From: Streptomyces bluensis
GTDB taxonomy: Bacteria; Actinomycetota; Actinomycetes; Streptomycetales; Streptomycetaceae
Assembly: GCF_014650715.1 (NCBI RefSeq)
Contig: NZ_BMVM01000001.1
Location: forward strand, 620,001 to 684,000
Direction: 5' to 3'
Length of the DNA stretch: 64,000 nt
The notes under the pieces were generated by a model. That model worked only from the letters and a program-made list of their open reading frames with translations, was not told where the DNA came from and ran no database searches. Below, piece by piece: positions 40,289-49,036 of the stretch. The translations under genes and the position numbers were made by a program. Positions within the stretch are counted from its first letter, which is position 1; each line of letters opens with the position of its first letter.

Positions 40289-40738
40289 ATGTCCACGTAC
40301 GTCAAGAAGCCCGACTGGTTCACCGTCAACGTCCTCAACCGCGTCGTCGCCTGGCTGACGGGCCGCGGCGTCAGTGTCTGGGGCTCCCGGGTGCTCGCCG
40401 TCCGTGGCCGCAAGAGCGGGCAGTGGCGCACCACCCCCGTCAACCTGCTGACCGTGGACGGCGTGCAGTACCTCGTCGCGCCGCGCGGTCACGTCCAGTG
40501 GACGCACAACATGCGGGCCGCGGGCGGGGGCGAACTGCGCCTCGGGAAGAACGTGGACGTGTTCACCGCGACCGAGGTCGCCGACGACGACAAGGTTCCG
40601 CTGCTGCGGGCCTACCTCAAGAGGTGGAAGGCCGAGGTGGGCGCGTTCTTCAACGGCGTGGGCCCCGACTCGCCCGAAGCGGAGCTGCGCCGGATCGCCC
40701 CCGACCACCCCGTGTTCCGGATCACCGTCAAGCCGTGA
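40289..40738 (+). CDS. F420-dependent nitroreductase-family (DDN-like) oxidoreductase
   Basis: A 149-residue split-barrel protein: VLAVRGRKSGQWRTTPVNLL is the deazaflavin-binding signature of DDN/Rv3547-type proteins, followed by YLVAPRGHVQWTHNMRAAGG. These enzymes use reduced F420 to reduce quinones, menaquinone-like or nitroaromatic compounds, often membrane associated; residues 8-28 are amphipathic and could contact lipid. AGGAG precedes ATG 40289. It is divergent from, and probably repressed by, the TetR gene at 39320. Confidence 0.9.
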   Translation: MSTYVKKPDWFTVNVLNRVVAWLTGRGVSVWGSRVLAVRGRKSGQWRTTPVNLLTVDGVQYLVAPRGHVQWTHNMRAAGGGELRLGKNVDVFTATEVADDDKVPLLRAYLKRWKAEVGAFFNGVGPDSPEAELRRIAPDHPVFRITVKP

Positions 40739-40762
40739 TCCACACCGGAGCCGCCGGTTCGT

Positions 40763-41968
40763 TCAGCGGTCGAGCGCGGTCAGGGCGCGCTGGGCCATCG
40801 GATGACTGCGGACGATCTCGCCCAGCGAGGTCGATCCGCGCGTGATGTCCACGAAGGCCTTCCAGGCGGGGCGGAAGCCGGTGAGGGCCGCGTGGAAGAG
40901 ACCGGGACGGCGCTGGAAGGCCGTCAGTAGCCGCTTGCCGACGCTCATCTCGACGCCGAGCCCCGCCTTGATCGCGAACGCGTAGTTCAGGGCCTGACGC
41001 CGGGTGTCCACCGCGTCGTGCGCCTCCGCGATCCGCACCGCCCACTCCCCCGCGAGCCGCCCCGACCGCAGCGCGAACGAGATGCCCTCGCGGGTCCACG
41101 GCTCCAGCAGCCCCGCCGCGTCCCCGCACACCAGCACCCGCCCCCGCGACAGCGGCGAGTCGTCGGCACGACAGCGCGTCAGGTGCCCCGAGGAGACGCT
41201 CGGTTCGAAACCGGCGAGGCCGAGCCGCCCGATGAAGTCCTCCAGGTACCGCTTCGTGGCGGCGCCTTCACCTCGCGCGGAGATGACCCCCACCGTCAGC
41301 GTATCGCCCTTGGGGAAGACCCACCCGTAACTGCCGGGCATCGGGCCCCAGTCGATGAGCACCCGCCCCTTCCAGTCCTCGGCGACGGTCTCCGGCACCG
41401 GGATCTCCGCCTCCAGACCGAGATCGACCTGGTCGAGTTTCACCCCCACATGCGCTCCTATGCGGCTGGCGCTGCCGTCCGCGCCCACCACGGCCCGCGC
41501 GAGCAGCGTCTCGCCCCCTTGCAGGACGACGGCGACCGTGCGCCGGTCCGGCACCGCCGAGCCGTGCTGCTCGACCCGGGAGACGGTGACGCCCGTGCGC
41601 AGCTCCGCGCCCGCCTTCTGTGCGTGCTCGACGAGCTGGTGGTCGAACTCGGGCCGGTTGATCAGCCCGAACAGCATCTGCTTGGAGCGGCGCGTACGCG
41701 AGAAGCGGCCGTCCAGCGAGAACGTGACCGCGTGCACCCGGTCCCTGAACGGCAACTCGAAGCCGGGTGGCAGCGCATCGCGCGAGGGGCCGATGATGCC
41801 GCCGCCGCACGTCTTGTAGCGGGGCAGCTCCGCCTTCTCCAGCAGCAGGACGCGACGTCCCGCGACCGCCGCCGCGTAGGCCGCCGAGGCCCCCGCGGGT
41901 CCCGCGCCCACCACGACGACGTCCCACACCCGCTGCACGTCGTCCGCCGAAGAGTTCTCGCTGCTCAC
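40763..41968 (-). CDS. Geranylgeranyl-reductase-family FAD oxidoreductase
   Basis: A 401-residue flavoprotein: N-terminal FAD Rossmann motif DVVVVGAGPAGASAAYAAA, then LLEKAELPRYKTCGGGI (the P-R-x-K-x-C-G-G-G motif of geranylgeranyl reductases), VVGADGSASRIGAHVG and the FAD-ribityl site VLVCGDAAGLLEPWTREGI. Homologs saturate isoprenoid chains such as menaquinone side chains, archaeal-type lipids or carotenoid/terpenoid precursors. In Streptomyces it is commonly single and its partner unknown. It is divergent from the M20 peptidase gene at 42143. Confidence 0.9.
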   Translation of the reverse strand: MSSENSSADDVQRVWDVVVVGAGPAGASAAYAAAVAGRRVLLLEKAELPRYKTCGGGIIGPSRDALPPGFELPFRDRVHAVTFSLDGRFSRTRRSKQMLFGLINRPEFDHQLVEHAQKAGAELRTGVTVSRVEQHGSAVPDRRTVAVVLQGGETLLARAVVGADGSASRIGAHVGVKLDQVDLGLEAEIPVPETVAEDWKGRVLIDWGPMPGSYGWVFPKGDTLTVGVISARGEGAATKRYLEDFIGRLGLAGFEPSVSSGHLTRCRADDSPLSRGRVLVCGDAAGLLEPWTREGISFALRSGRLAGEWAVRIAEAHDAVDTRRQALNYAFAIKAGLGVEMSVGKRLLTAFQRRPGLFHAALTGFRPAWKAFVDITRGSTSLGEIVRSHPMAQRALTALDR

Positions 41969-42142
41969 GATGGCCTACTGCTCCCGATCCAACCGCCTGC
42001 CGCATCTGACCCCCGCATCCTACGGCGGGCATCCCCGCAGGCCACTGTGGGAGTATCGGCAGGCGCGTGCGCCCTACACAGGTCAGCGCGTACGCATCCG
42101 CGTACCCAGAAGCACAACGTCGCACCCACGAGGAGCGTGCCC

Positions 42143-43498
42143 ATGTCGTCGAATCCGGTCGCCGAGACCGTCGCCTCGCTGCTGCCGCGCGCGCGGCAGG
42201 AACTCACCGAGCTGGTGGCCTTCAAGTCGGTGGCGGACTTCGCACAGTTCCCGAAGAGCGAGAGCGAGGGCGCCGCGACCTGGGTGGCGGACGCGCTGCG
42301 CGCCGAGGGCTTCAGGGACGTCGCGCTGCTCGACACCCCCGACGGCACGCAGTCGGTGTACGGGTATCTGCCGGGGCCCGAGGGCGCGAAGACGGTCCTC
42401 CTCTACGCCCACTACGACGTGCAGCCGCCACTGGACGAGGCCGCCTGGGTCAGCCCGCCGTTCGAGCTGACAGAGCGGGACGGCCGCTGGTACGGGCGCG
42501 GCGCGGCCGACTGCAAGGGCGGCGTGATCATGCACCTCCTCGCGCTCCGGGCCCTGAAGGCGAACGGCGGTGTCCCCGTCCACGTCAAGGTGATAGCCGA
42601 GGGTTCGGAGGAACAGGGCACGGGCGGTCTGGAGCGGTACGCCGAGCAGCACCCCGAGGTGCTCGCCGCGGACACGATCGTCATCGGCGACGCCGGCAAC
42701 TTCCGGGTCGGTCTGCCCACGGTCACCTCGACGCTGCGCGGCATGACCATGGTGCGCGTGCGGATCGACACCCTGGAAGGCAACCTGCACTCGGGGCAGT
42801 TCGGCGGCGCGGCCCCCGACGCGCTCGCCGCGCTGATCCGCGTCCTGGACTCGCTGCGCGCCGAGGACGGCTCGACGACGGTCGACGGGCTCACGGCCGA
42901 CGCGCAGTGGGACGGCCTGCGGTACGAGGAGGAGCAGTTCCGCAAGGACGCCAAGGTGCTCGACGGAGTGGAGCTGATCGGCTCGGGCACGGTCGCCGAC
43001 CGTATCTGGGCCCGCCCGGCCGTCACCGTGCTCGGCATCGACTGCCCGCCGGTGGTGGGCGCGACCCCGTCCGTGCAGGCGAGCGCCCGCGCGCTGATCA
43101 GCCTGCGGGTCCCGCCGGGCGTGGACGCTGCCGGGGCGACGAAGCTGCTCCAGGCCCACCTGGAGGCGCACACCCCGTGGGGCGCGCGGGTGCACTGCGA
43201 GCAGATCGGACAGGGACAGGCGTTCCGCGCGGACACCTCCAGCCCGGCGTACGAGGCGATGGCCGACGCGATGGCGGTCGCCTACCCGGGCCAGGAGATG
43301 AGTTACGCGGGACAGGGCGGCTCGATCCCGCTGTGCAACACTCTCGCCGCCCTCTACCCGGAGGCGGAGATCCTCCTCATCGGCCTGAGCGAGCCGGAGG
43401 CGCAGATCCACGCGGTCAACGAGAGTGTGTCTCCCGAGGAGTTGGAGCGCCTCTCGGTGGCGGAGGCGCTGTTCCTGCGCAACTACGCGGCGAACTAG
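42143..43498 (+). CDS. M20-family dipeptidase
   Basis: A 451-residue M20/M25/M40 metallopeptidase, cytosolic. Metal and catalytic residues are visible: LLYAHYDVQPP (His and Asp), GRGAADCKGG (bridging Asp), AEGSEEQGTGG (catalytic Glu pair), IGDAG, and the C-terminal zinc His in AQIHAVNES. The lid domain spans about 190-320 (EGNLHSGQFGGAAPDALA). It should hydrolyse dipeptides with broad specificity. GAGGAG precedes ATG 42143. Convergent with the TmrB/NUDIX gene. Confidence 0.93.
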   Translation: MSSNPVAETVASLLPRARQELTELVAFKSVADFAQFPKSESEGAATWVADALRAEGFRDVALLDTPDGTQSVYGYLPGPEGAKTVLLYAHYDVQPPLDEAAWVSPPFELTERDGRWYGRGAADCKGGVIMHLLALRALKANGGVPVHVKVIAEGSEEQGTGGLERYAEQHPEVLAADTIVIGDAGNFRVGLPTVTSTLRGMTMVRVRIDTLEGNLHSGQFGGAAPDALAALIRVLDSLRAEDGSTTVDGLTADAQWDGLRYEEEQFRKDAKVLDGVELIGSGTVADRIWARPAVTVLGIDCPPVVGATPSVQASARALISLRVPPGVDAAGATKLLQAHLEAHTPWGARVHCEQIGQGQAFRADTSSPAYEAMADAMAVAYPGQEMSYAGQGGSIPLCNTLAALYPEAEILLIGLSEPEAQIHAVNESVSPEELERLSVAEALFLRNYAAN

Positions 43499-43529
43499 GC
43501 GCGTTGCCTGGAGGCCGGGGGGACCGCGG

Positions 43530-44564
43530 TCACACGGGTACGCCCGCCTCCAGGTACAGCACGGCGCCGCGTTCCCGCGCCCGCAGCGCCCACCGCAGCC
43601 GCTCGTAGCGCACGGGCGGCAGCAGGTCGGCGGCCTCCTCCTCGGTGACGAAGCGCCAGCCGCGCAGTTCGGTGCCGGGAAGGACGGGCCGCTGGTCCCT
43701 CTCGGTGAGGCGCCCGCCGTCGTACAGCAGACGCAGTCCTCCGTATCCCGGGGGCACGGGCTGCTCCCAGTCCACGACCAGCAGCCGGGGGACGTCGTGG
43801 AGCCGTATGCCGGTCTCTTCCGCGACCTCCCGCATGCCCGCCCGCGCGGGCGCCTCGCCGGGTTCGACGACGCCCCCGGGGAACTCCCAGCCCGCCTTGT
43901 ACGTCGGATCGACGAGCAGGACCCGGTCCTGCTCGTCGAACAGCAGGACGCCCGCGGCGAGGGTCTCGGTGGTGGGCTCGGGGGTCTGCACGATGTCGCA
44001 CGCGGGTACGTCTCCGGTGCGGACGGCCTCGGCGATGTGCCGAGCCGTCTGGTACGGGGTCTGGGCACTGGTGTCGACGAGGTGGGCGTCGGCGGTGAGC
44101 CAGGAGCCGAGGGCCGCGTGGTACGGCTCGATGTGGTCGTACGCCCACTGCCGGACCTGCATCTCGCCGTCGGGCAGGTCCCGGGGGATCTCCCGGCCGG
44201 CTATTCGCTCACGCAGGATCGTTTCAGCCGGGGCGAGCAGGACGTGCAGCACCGGAATCCGGCGCGAGGCGAAGCCGCCGAAGATCTCGTCGCGGTAGTC
44301 CTGGCGCAGCAGGGTCATGGGGACCACGAGGGTTCCGCCGAGTTCGGCGAGCAGGGCGGCCGCGGTGTCCACCACGAGCCGTCGCCAGCTCGACAGATCC
44401 TGGAAGTCGCCGACCTCGGCGAGGCGCTTGGCCGGCAGCAGATGGGTGAGTGCGCCGCCGATGACCTCGGGGTCGAAAAGCGTGCTGTTCGGGATCAGTT
44501 CGATCAGTTCCCGTGCGGTAGTCGTCTTCCCCGCACCGAACGCACCGTTGATCCAGACGATCAC
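43530..44564 (-). CDS. TmrB-like P-loop kinase fused to a NUDIX hydrolase
   Basis: A 344-residue two-domain protein. Residues 1-195: P-loop kinase-like domain starting VIVWINGAFGAGKTTTAREL, closely matching TmrB-type tunicamycin-resistance proteins, with DFQDLSSWRRLV and RERIAGREIP downstream. Residues 200-335: NUDIX fold with box GVVEPGEAPARAGMREVAEETGI (GX5EX7REUXEEXGU pattern intact). TmrB binds or sequesters tunicamycin, and NUDIX enzymes hydrolyse nucleoside diphosphate-X compounds, so a nucleoside-antibiotic or nucleotide-sugar substrate is a plausible guess. GTG 44564 (GAGGGGG upstream) starts exactly where TmrB does. Confidence 0.85.
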   Translation of the reverse strand: MIVWINGAFGAGKTTTARELIELIPNSTLFDPEVIGGALTHLLPAKRLAEVGDFQDLSSWRRLVVDTAAALLAELGGTLVVPMTLLRQDYRDEIFGGFASRRIPVLHVLLAPAETILRERIAGREIPRDLPDGEMQVRQWAYDHIEPYHAALGSWLTADAHLVDTSAQTPYQTARHIAEAVRTGDVPACDIVQTPEPTTETLAAGVLLFDEQDRVLLVDPTYKAGWEFPGGVVEPGEAPARAGMREVAEETGIRLHDVPRLLVVDWEQPVPPGYGGLRLLYDGGRLTERDQRPVLPGTELRGWRFVTEEEAADLLPPVRYERLRWALRARERGAVLYLEAGVPV

Positions 44565-44826
44565 GGTTCCCCCTCTTCTGTTGGCCCCCTGAGGCTTGCC
44601 CGCTTCGGCCTGCCACGGAAACCAGCCGGTTTTGAGGCGCCGCACACACGACGCCCAGCGGGACCGCTACCCGCCGGGGCCGGGGCGGATGCGGATCCTG
44701 CGCGTCCCTGGAGTCTCACGGACAACCCTGGATCCGGACGACTAGCCATGGCCCTGCTGGGAAACAGCAGCGGTGGACGGATAATTCGCTGAACCGATCC
44801 GCTGCAGAGGGGGCGGGGAAGGCGAA

Positions 44827-45261
44827 ATGGCGACCGAGCCGCGATGGAGCGACAAGCTGCCTTCCGAGGATTCGCAGAGGTGTCACGCCGCCTTCGGCGG
44901 CGTGCCGGGTGATGTGACCGGGGCCCGACTGGCCACGGAGAAGTTCCTTCGTGCCGTGGCGCATGCCTCGCCGCCGACGGCACCCGAGCACTGGGACGAC
45001 GTTCTGCTCGTCGTCAACGAACTGGCCGCCAACGCGGTCCAGTACGCTCCGGGGCCGTTCGAGCTGACGATGCGGCGCACGTTCGACGGTGTGCACGTGA
45101 CCGTGCACGACACGAGCACCACACCTCCCGCGCCGCGCCCCTTCCACCCCAAACACGGCGGGGGCGGCATCGGCTGGCATCTGGTGCACACACTGTGCAC
45201 GCAGGTCAGCGTGGTGGTGCGGGACGACGGCAAGGACGTGCACGTCTTCCTGCCCTGGTGA
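44827..45261 (+). CDS. Stand-alone HATPase_c anti-sigma-like protein
   Basis: A 144-residue ATP-binding protein of the RsbW/HATPase_c_2 type. N-box: DVLLVVNELAANAVQYA (Glu, Asn); G1 box degenerate VHDTSTTPP; G2 loop GGGGIGWHLVHTLC; closing strands VVVRDDGKDVHVFLPW. It probably binds ATP and acts as a serine kinase or sequestering partner for a STAS protein or sigma factor. It opens the partner-switching island and is close to further ATPases at 45351 and 48548. GGGGAAGG lies upstream of ATG 44827. Confidence 0.85.
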   Translation: MATEPRWSDKLPSEDSQRCHAAFGGVPGDVTGARLATEKFLRAVAHASPPTAPEHWDDVLLVVNELAANAVQYAPGPFELTMRRTFDGVHVTVHDTSTTPPAPRPFHPKHGGGGIGWHLVHTLCTQVSVVVRDDGKDVHVFLPW

Positions 45262-45285
45262 GGGTTTTCATGCCCTGGTGAGGGT
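45251..45285. repeat. 15-bp direct repeat spanning the stop codon
   Basis: TGCCCTGGTGAGGGT occurs at 45251-45265 and 45271-45285 (20-bp period); the first copy contains the stop codon of the ATPase gene and the second duplicates it 20 bases downstream. Confidence 0.9.
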
Positions 45286-45350
45286 CTGCCTGACCAGGTG
45301 GGACCAGGGGCGACGTCCGAGGCGGCGTCCCCCGCGTGACGATCGGCGCC

Positions 45351-45860
45351 TCACCTCAGCGGTACGAGCACGCTGATGGTCTTGCCTCCCTGGGAACGGC
45401 GTTCGATGTTGATGTCCCGTGCCAGGCGGATGATCAGCGGCCATCCGTATCCGTTGCCCACGTGACCGTGGGGCAGCGCGCCCTGGCCGTAGGCGACGGC
45501 GGGGACGACGTCGCTGTAGTCGTGCACGCTCAGCCGGACTCCCTCGCGGGTCGGAGTCACCTCGAACCCGGCGATGCCACCGCCGTGCCGTATCGCGTTC
45601 GTCACCAACTCCGAGACCACCAGCAGCAGGTCGATGACGGCCTCTTCACTGGCCCGGCGGCCAGGCCTGTCCCACCACTCACGCACCACGTCCCGTGCCA
45701 GCTGCCGCGCCGACGCGGCACTCGTGACGGCCACCTGCGGCTGCGGCACCCCGCCTCGCGCACCGGCGCGCGGCAGGCAGGTGTCCGTCTGGACGTCCGT
45801 GTCGTGGGGCGTTCGGGGGAAGGCGCTGTCTCCGCTCGTGCGGCGTTCCACAGGCTTCAT
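45351..45860 (-). CDS. HATPase_c anti-sigma-like protein
   Basis: A 169-residue protein: about 40 residues of disordered leader, then an HATPase_c domain with N-box LLLVVSELVTNAIRHGG, VHDYSDVVP and GNGYGWPLIIRLARDINIE. The Y-G-W/R-G-x-x-L loop is intact. It belongs to the RsbW-like group and presumably controls one of the nearby sigma factors. Transcribed leftward. Confidence 0.85.
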   Translation of the reverse strand: MKPVERRTSGDSAFPRTPHDTDVQTDTCLPRAGARGGVPQPQVAVTSAASARQLARDVVREWWDRPGRRASEEAVIDLLLVVSELVTNAIRHGGGIAGFEVTPTREGVRLSVHDYSDVVPAVAYGQGALPHGHVGNGYGWPLIIRLARDINIERRSQGGKTISVLVPLR

Positions 45861-45905
45861 CGCTTCTTCGCCCCCGTCCCGGACGCCCCCGATTCTTCTG
45901 GTTCG

Positions 45906-46309
45906 TCACTCATCATTGAATCCCGCATACCCGCTCGGGCCCGAAGCATGGCGTACGGAATCGCCGTGCGTCACCGGCCACGCCGTCCTGAAGCGGGGAG
46001 CCGACCTGATCTCGTTCCTTGTGGCCGCCACAGTGATCTTCTCCGCCTCGCTGTCGATGTGCGTGACGAGGCCCGCGGGCACCAGCAGATGCCGGCCGAG
46101 AGCGTGCGACGGCCCGTCGGTGAGGGAGACGTACGCCTGCACCTCAGCGCGCGACGAACGCGCGTCGAGTTGTCCGGCGACGTCCACGGCCCCGCAGGGC
46201 GGCGGTGCGCGGTGATCCTCGCGTCGAGGAGGCCCTCGCCAAGGTCCTCGCTCGCACGGGCAGGCGGTGACCAGCGGTCCCGCCCGGACGGCTCCTCACC
46301 GCGCACCAC
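45906..46309 (-). pseudogene. PRC-barrel-like protein, probably frameshifted
   Basis: The frame 46187-45906 (93 codons) reads as the C-terminal part of a PRC-barrel-type stress protein: EVQAYVSLTDGPSHALGRHLL, then VPAGLVTHIDSEAEKITVAA and TRNEIRSAPRF, resembling the 'LVPA..V..ID...E.I.V..T..EI..AP.F' pattern. Its apparent GTG start lies mid-domain. The adjacent frame (46309-46190) supplies a plausible preceding piece, SEDLGEGLLDARITAHRRPAG, that would join to VDVAGQLDA by a one-base shift near 46190. The gene thus seems broken or misread. Such proteins accompany stress-sigma loci in streptomycetes. No start signal is convincing. Confidence 0.45.
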
Positions 46310-46412
46310 CGCGACGAACCCGCGGGCTCACGCCTTGACCGGCACACCGCCGACCGTGGGTTCGTACGCTGCGGCGAGCTGAGTCTGGTTCACCAGGTGT
46401 GCCGGTTCTTCG

Positions 46413-47279
46413 TCAGGCGGGACGGGACCGGTCGCCGCTGTCACGGCGGACGTGCGGCTTCTGCGCGCCGAGGGCCTCGTCGCGTACCCGTGCGCAACTG
46501 CGGCTGATCAGACGGGAGACGTGCATCTGGGAGATGCCCAACTGGTCGGCGATGCGGCTCTGGGTCATGTCCTGGAAGAAGCGCATGTAGAGGATGGCTC
46601 GCTCCCGTTCGGGCAGTTGCCGCAGCCCTTCCTTCGCGGCCTCGCGGTCGACGACGGTGTCGTACGACGTGTCGCAGGCGCCGAGGGTGTCCGCGAGGCT
46701 GTACCCGTCGTCTCCCGATGCCACCTCCGCGTCCAGGGACAGCGTGCTGTAGCTGTCCAGCGCCTCCATTCCGGCGGTCACTTCCTCCTCCGTGAGCTTC
46801 GTGTGAGCCGCGATCTCGGCGACGGTCGGTGTGCCGGAGCCGGCGGTCTGGCTGATTTCACGGCGGGCGACGCGTACCTTGTTGCGCAACTCCTGTACGC
46901 GCCGGGGGACGCGGAGTGCCCACATCCGGTCGCGGAAGTGGCGCTTGATCTCACCTGTGATGGTGGGAACGGCATAGCTTTCGAACGCTCCGCGTTCGGG
47001 TTCGAACCGGTCAATGGCCTTCAGCAGCCCGACCGCCGCGACCTGCCGCAGATCCTCCAGGGACTCACCGCGGTTGCGGAACCGGCTCGCGATGCGATGG
47101 GCCATGGGCAGCCAGGCCTTGACCAGTTCGTCCCGCAGCGCCTCGCGCTCGGGCCCCTCCAGTGCCGCCAGCCGGACGAAGTCGGCGATGGTGTCGGGGG
47201 CGTCGTCGTGTATCCGCTGCCCCGGCCCGTGGGGACGCGCGGACACACCGGAACCGTTTGCAGAAGTCTCAACGAGCAT
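46413..47279 (-). CDS. SigB/SigF/SigG-family RNA polymerase sigma factor (1)
   Basis: A 288-residue group 3 sigma factor: sigma2 (about 60-130; EDLRQVAAVGLLKAIDRFEP, FESYAVPTITGEIKRHFRDR, WALRVPRRVQEL), sigma3 (about 140-185; TPTVAEIAAHTKLTEEEVTAGM) and sigma4 (about 225-275; LPERERAILYMRFFQDMTQS, then IADQLGISQMHVSRLISRSC). The promoter-10 and -35 contact helices are intact. This family is governed by RsbW-like ATPases and STAS antagonists, many of which are encoded nearby. ATG 47279 with AGGAG upstream. It is divergent from a second paralogous sigma gene at 47590. Confidence 0.93.
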   Translation of the reverse strand: MLVETSANGSGVSARPHGPGQRIHDDAPDTIADFVRLAALEGPEREALRDELVKAWLPMAHRIASRFRNRGESLEDLRQVAAVGLLKAIDRFEPERGAFESYAVPTITGEIKRHFRDRMWALRVPRRVQELRNKVRVARREISQTAGSGTPTVAEIAAHTKLTEEEVTAGMEALDSYSTLSLDAEVASGDDGYSLADTLGACDTSYDTVVDREAAKEGLRQLPERERAILYMRFFQDMTQSRIADQLGISQMHVSRLISRSCARVRDEALGAQKPHVRRDSGDRSRPA

Positions 47280-47589
47280 GCGGAATCGCTCCTGAACGAC
47301 GATTTCAGGGGGACTTGCCGCGGGGAAGGGTGCGCGGGGCGAAGAGGCCCCGAATCGGGCACACCCCTCCCGTCGGCGCGCCTCTGGTCCGAAGCACGGA
47401 TTCCCGCCTGCCCGGCAGCCGCGTGGACAAACAACGGTCCGCCCGTACGTCGTGACACATGCTCGGCGGAGCGACGACTTCACGACACCCCGCCCCGACG
47501 ATGCACCTTCCACATGCGGAGGAGTGGTTCGCCCTAACCGGGGCAGGCGAGTGGAGACATCGGAGACTCGGGCGATTGGGGTGGACGGC

Positions 47590-48468
47590 ATGGCAGCCGT
47601 GACGGCAGCGCGGACAACGGCCACGGTGGGAGGGACTGTAACGGAGGAGGAGGCGCCGCTGCCGCTCATCGACGCCCCGTCGAAGATAGGGCCGAAGGAC
47701 GCGCGTGAGCTGTCGCGCCGGTTCTTCGACCGGCTGGCGGTGCTGGAAGAGGGCACGCCCGAGTACCAGTACGTGCGCAACACGCTGATCGAGATGAATC
47801 TCTCCCTCGTGCGGTACGCAGCCTCGCGCTTCCGCGGCCGCGAGGACTCGCTGGAGGACATCGTCCAGGTCGGGACGATCGGGCTGATCAAGGCGATCGA
47901 CCGGTTCGAGATCTCCCGCGAGGTCGAGTTCACCACGTTCGCCGTGCCGTACATCGTCGGCGAGATCAAGCGCTTCTTCCGGGACACCAGCTGGGCGGTG
48001 CACGTGCCGCGGCGTCTTCAGGAGGCCCGGGTCGAACTGGCGAAGGCCACGGACGAGTTGCGGTCCCGCCTGGGCCGCACTCCGACCACGCGTGAGCTCT
48101 CCCAGCTGATGTCCCTGTCGGAGGAAGAGGTCATCGAGGCGCGCAAGGCGGCCAACTGCTACAACTCCGCCTCCCTCGACGCCGTGCTCGGCTCCGACGA
48201 CGCCCAGGACGGCAAGACCGTGCTGGCCGACGTCATCGGTGAGGAAGACCCGTCGCTGGAGCTCGTCGAGGACTTCCACTCGCTGGCGCCCCTGATCACC
48301 CAGTGCGACGAGAGGGAACGCCGGATCCTCCACATGCGCTTCGTCGAGGAGCTCACCCAGTCGCAGATCGCCGGGCACCTGGGCGTCTCGCAGATGCACG
48401 TCTCACGGCTGATCAGCCGCATCATCAAGCGCCTGCGCAAGGGGCTGCTGGAATCCGACGTGGCCTGA
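47590..48468 (+). CDS. SigB/SigF-family RNA polymerase sigma factor (2)
   Basis: A 292-residue group 3 sigma factor of the same family but clearly distinct from its neighbour: sigma2 reads EDIVQVGTIGLIKAIDRFEI, VEFTTFAVPYIVGEIKRFFRD, WAVHVPRRLQEARVELAK; sigma3 TPTTRELSQLMSLSEEEVIE; sigma4 ERRILHMRFVEELTQSQIAG and VSQMHVSRLISRIIKRLRKG. The wording is closer to canonical streptomycete SigF/SigB than the first sigma factor. The start is ambiguous: ATG 47590 (GGGGTGG upstream) or GTG 47551/47581. A strong hairpin at 48503-48542 ends transcription. Confidence 0.93.
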   Translation: MAAVTAARTTATVGGTVTEEEAPLPLIDAPSKIGPKDARELSRRFFDRLAVLEEGTPEYQYVRNTLIEMNLSLVRYAASRFRGREDSLEDIVQVGTIGLIKAIDRFEISREVEFTTFAVPYIVGEIKRFFRDTSWAVHVPRRLQEARVELAKATDELRSRLGRTPTTRELSQLMSLSEEEVIEARKAANCYNSASLDAVLGSDDAQDGKTVLADVIGEEDPSLELVEDFHSLAPLITQCDERERRILHMRFVEELTQSQIAGHLGVSQMHVSRLISRIIKRLRKGLLESDVA

Positions 48469-48502
48469 CATCGCCCACGGCCTCCCACAAGCCGCCCGCT
48501 CG

Positions 48503-48542
48503 CCCTGGAGTCCCGCCGACCGGAGTCGGCGGGACTCCAGGG
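48503..48542. terminator. Bidirectional terminator hairpin
   Basis: A perfect 18-bp stem (48503-48520 with 48525-48542; core GGAGTCCCGCCGAC) and a four-base CGGA loop sit between the rightward sigma gene and the leftward ATPase gene. Confidence 0.9.
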
Positions 48543-48547
48543 CATGT

Positions 48548-49036
48548 TCACCGCACATGGCCGGCCGGTGACGCGCCTTTCCCGACCGGCACCGCGCGCA
48601 TCGGGCGTAGAGGGATCAGCGCGGTGATGCGTTTACCGCCGGCCGGCAGAGGCGACACCGCCACGTCGCGGGACAGCCGACGGACGATCGGCCAGCCGCG
48701 GCCCCCGGTCCGCCATCGGCCGTGGTCGTCGACCGCGGCCGACGTCACGGGGAGCCGGTGGTCGCCGTCGCTCACCGACACGTACAGGTCCCGGCCGACG
48801 AGGCCGACGTCGAAATCCGTGACGCCGCCGCCGTGCAGCATCGCGTTGGTGGTCAGTTCCGACACCACGAGCAACGCGTCCGAGAGCACGTCCTCGTCGC
48901 AGCCGGTGCCCGCCGTATGCTCGGACAGCACCCGCCTGACGGCTTCACGTGCCTCCCGCGGGTTCCGCGGCCCTCGACGGTCCCGTCCCGGAACGGTGGG
49001 GCGCTCTGCGGTGTCTACCCGGTATTGCTCACGCAT
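48548..49036 (-). CDS. HATPase_c anti-sigma-like protein
   Basis: A 162-residue RsbW-like ATPase: N-box ALLVVSELTTNAMLHGGG, degenerate D-box VSDGDHRLP, G2 loop GGRGWPIVRRLSRDVAVSPL, terminal strand KRITALIPLRP. An N-terminal Arg-rich leader precedes the domain. It is convergent with the second sigma gene (80 bp between stops), a position that makes it a candidate cognate anti-sigma factor. ATG 49036 has GGGAG upstream. Confidence 0.85.
   Translation of the reverse strand: MREQYRVDTAERPTVPGRDRRGPRNPREAREAVRRVLSEHTAGTGCDEDVLSDALLVVSELTTNAMLHGGGVTDFDVGLVGRDLYVSVSDGDHRLPVTSAAVDDHGRWRTGGRGWPIVRRLSRDVAVSPLPAGGKRITALIPLRPMRAVPVGKGASPAGHVR

Noticed and set aside
46335..46412. Possible C-terminal coding fragment (ELAAAYEPTVGGVPVKA) on the minus strand
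   Set aside because: Too short and without a recognisable family; could be chance in GC-rich sequence.
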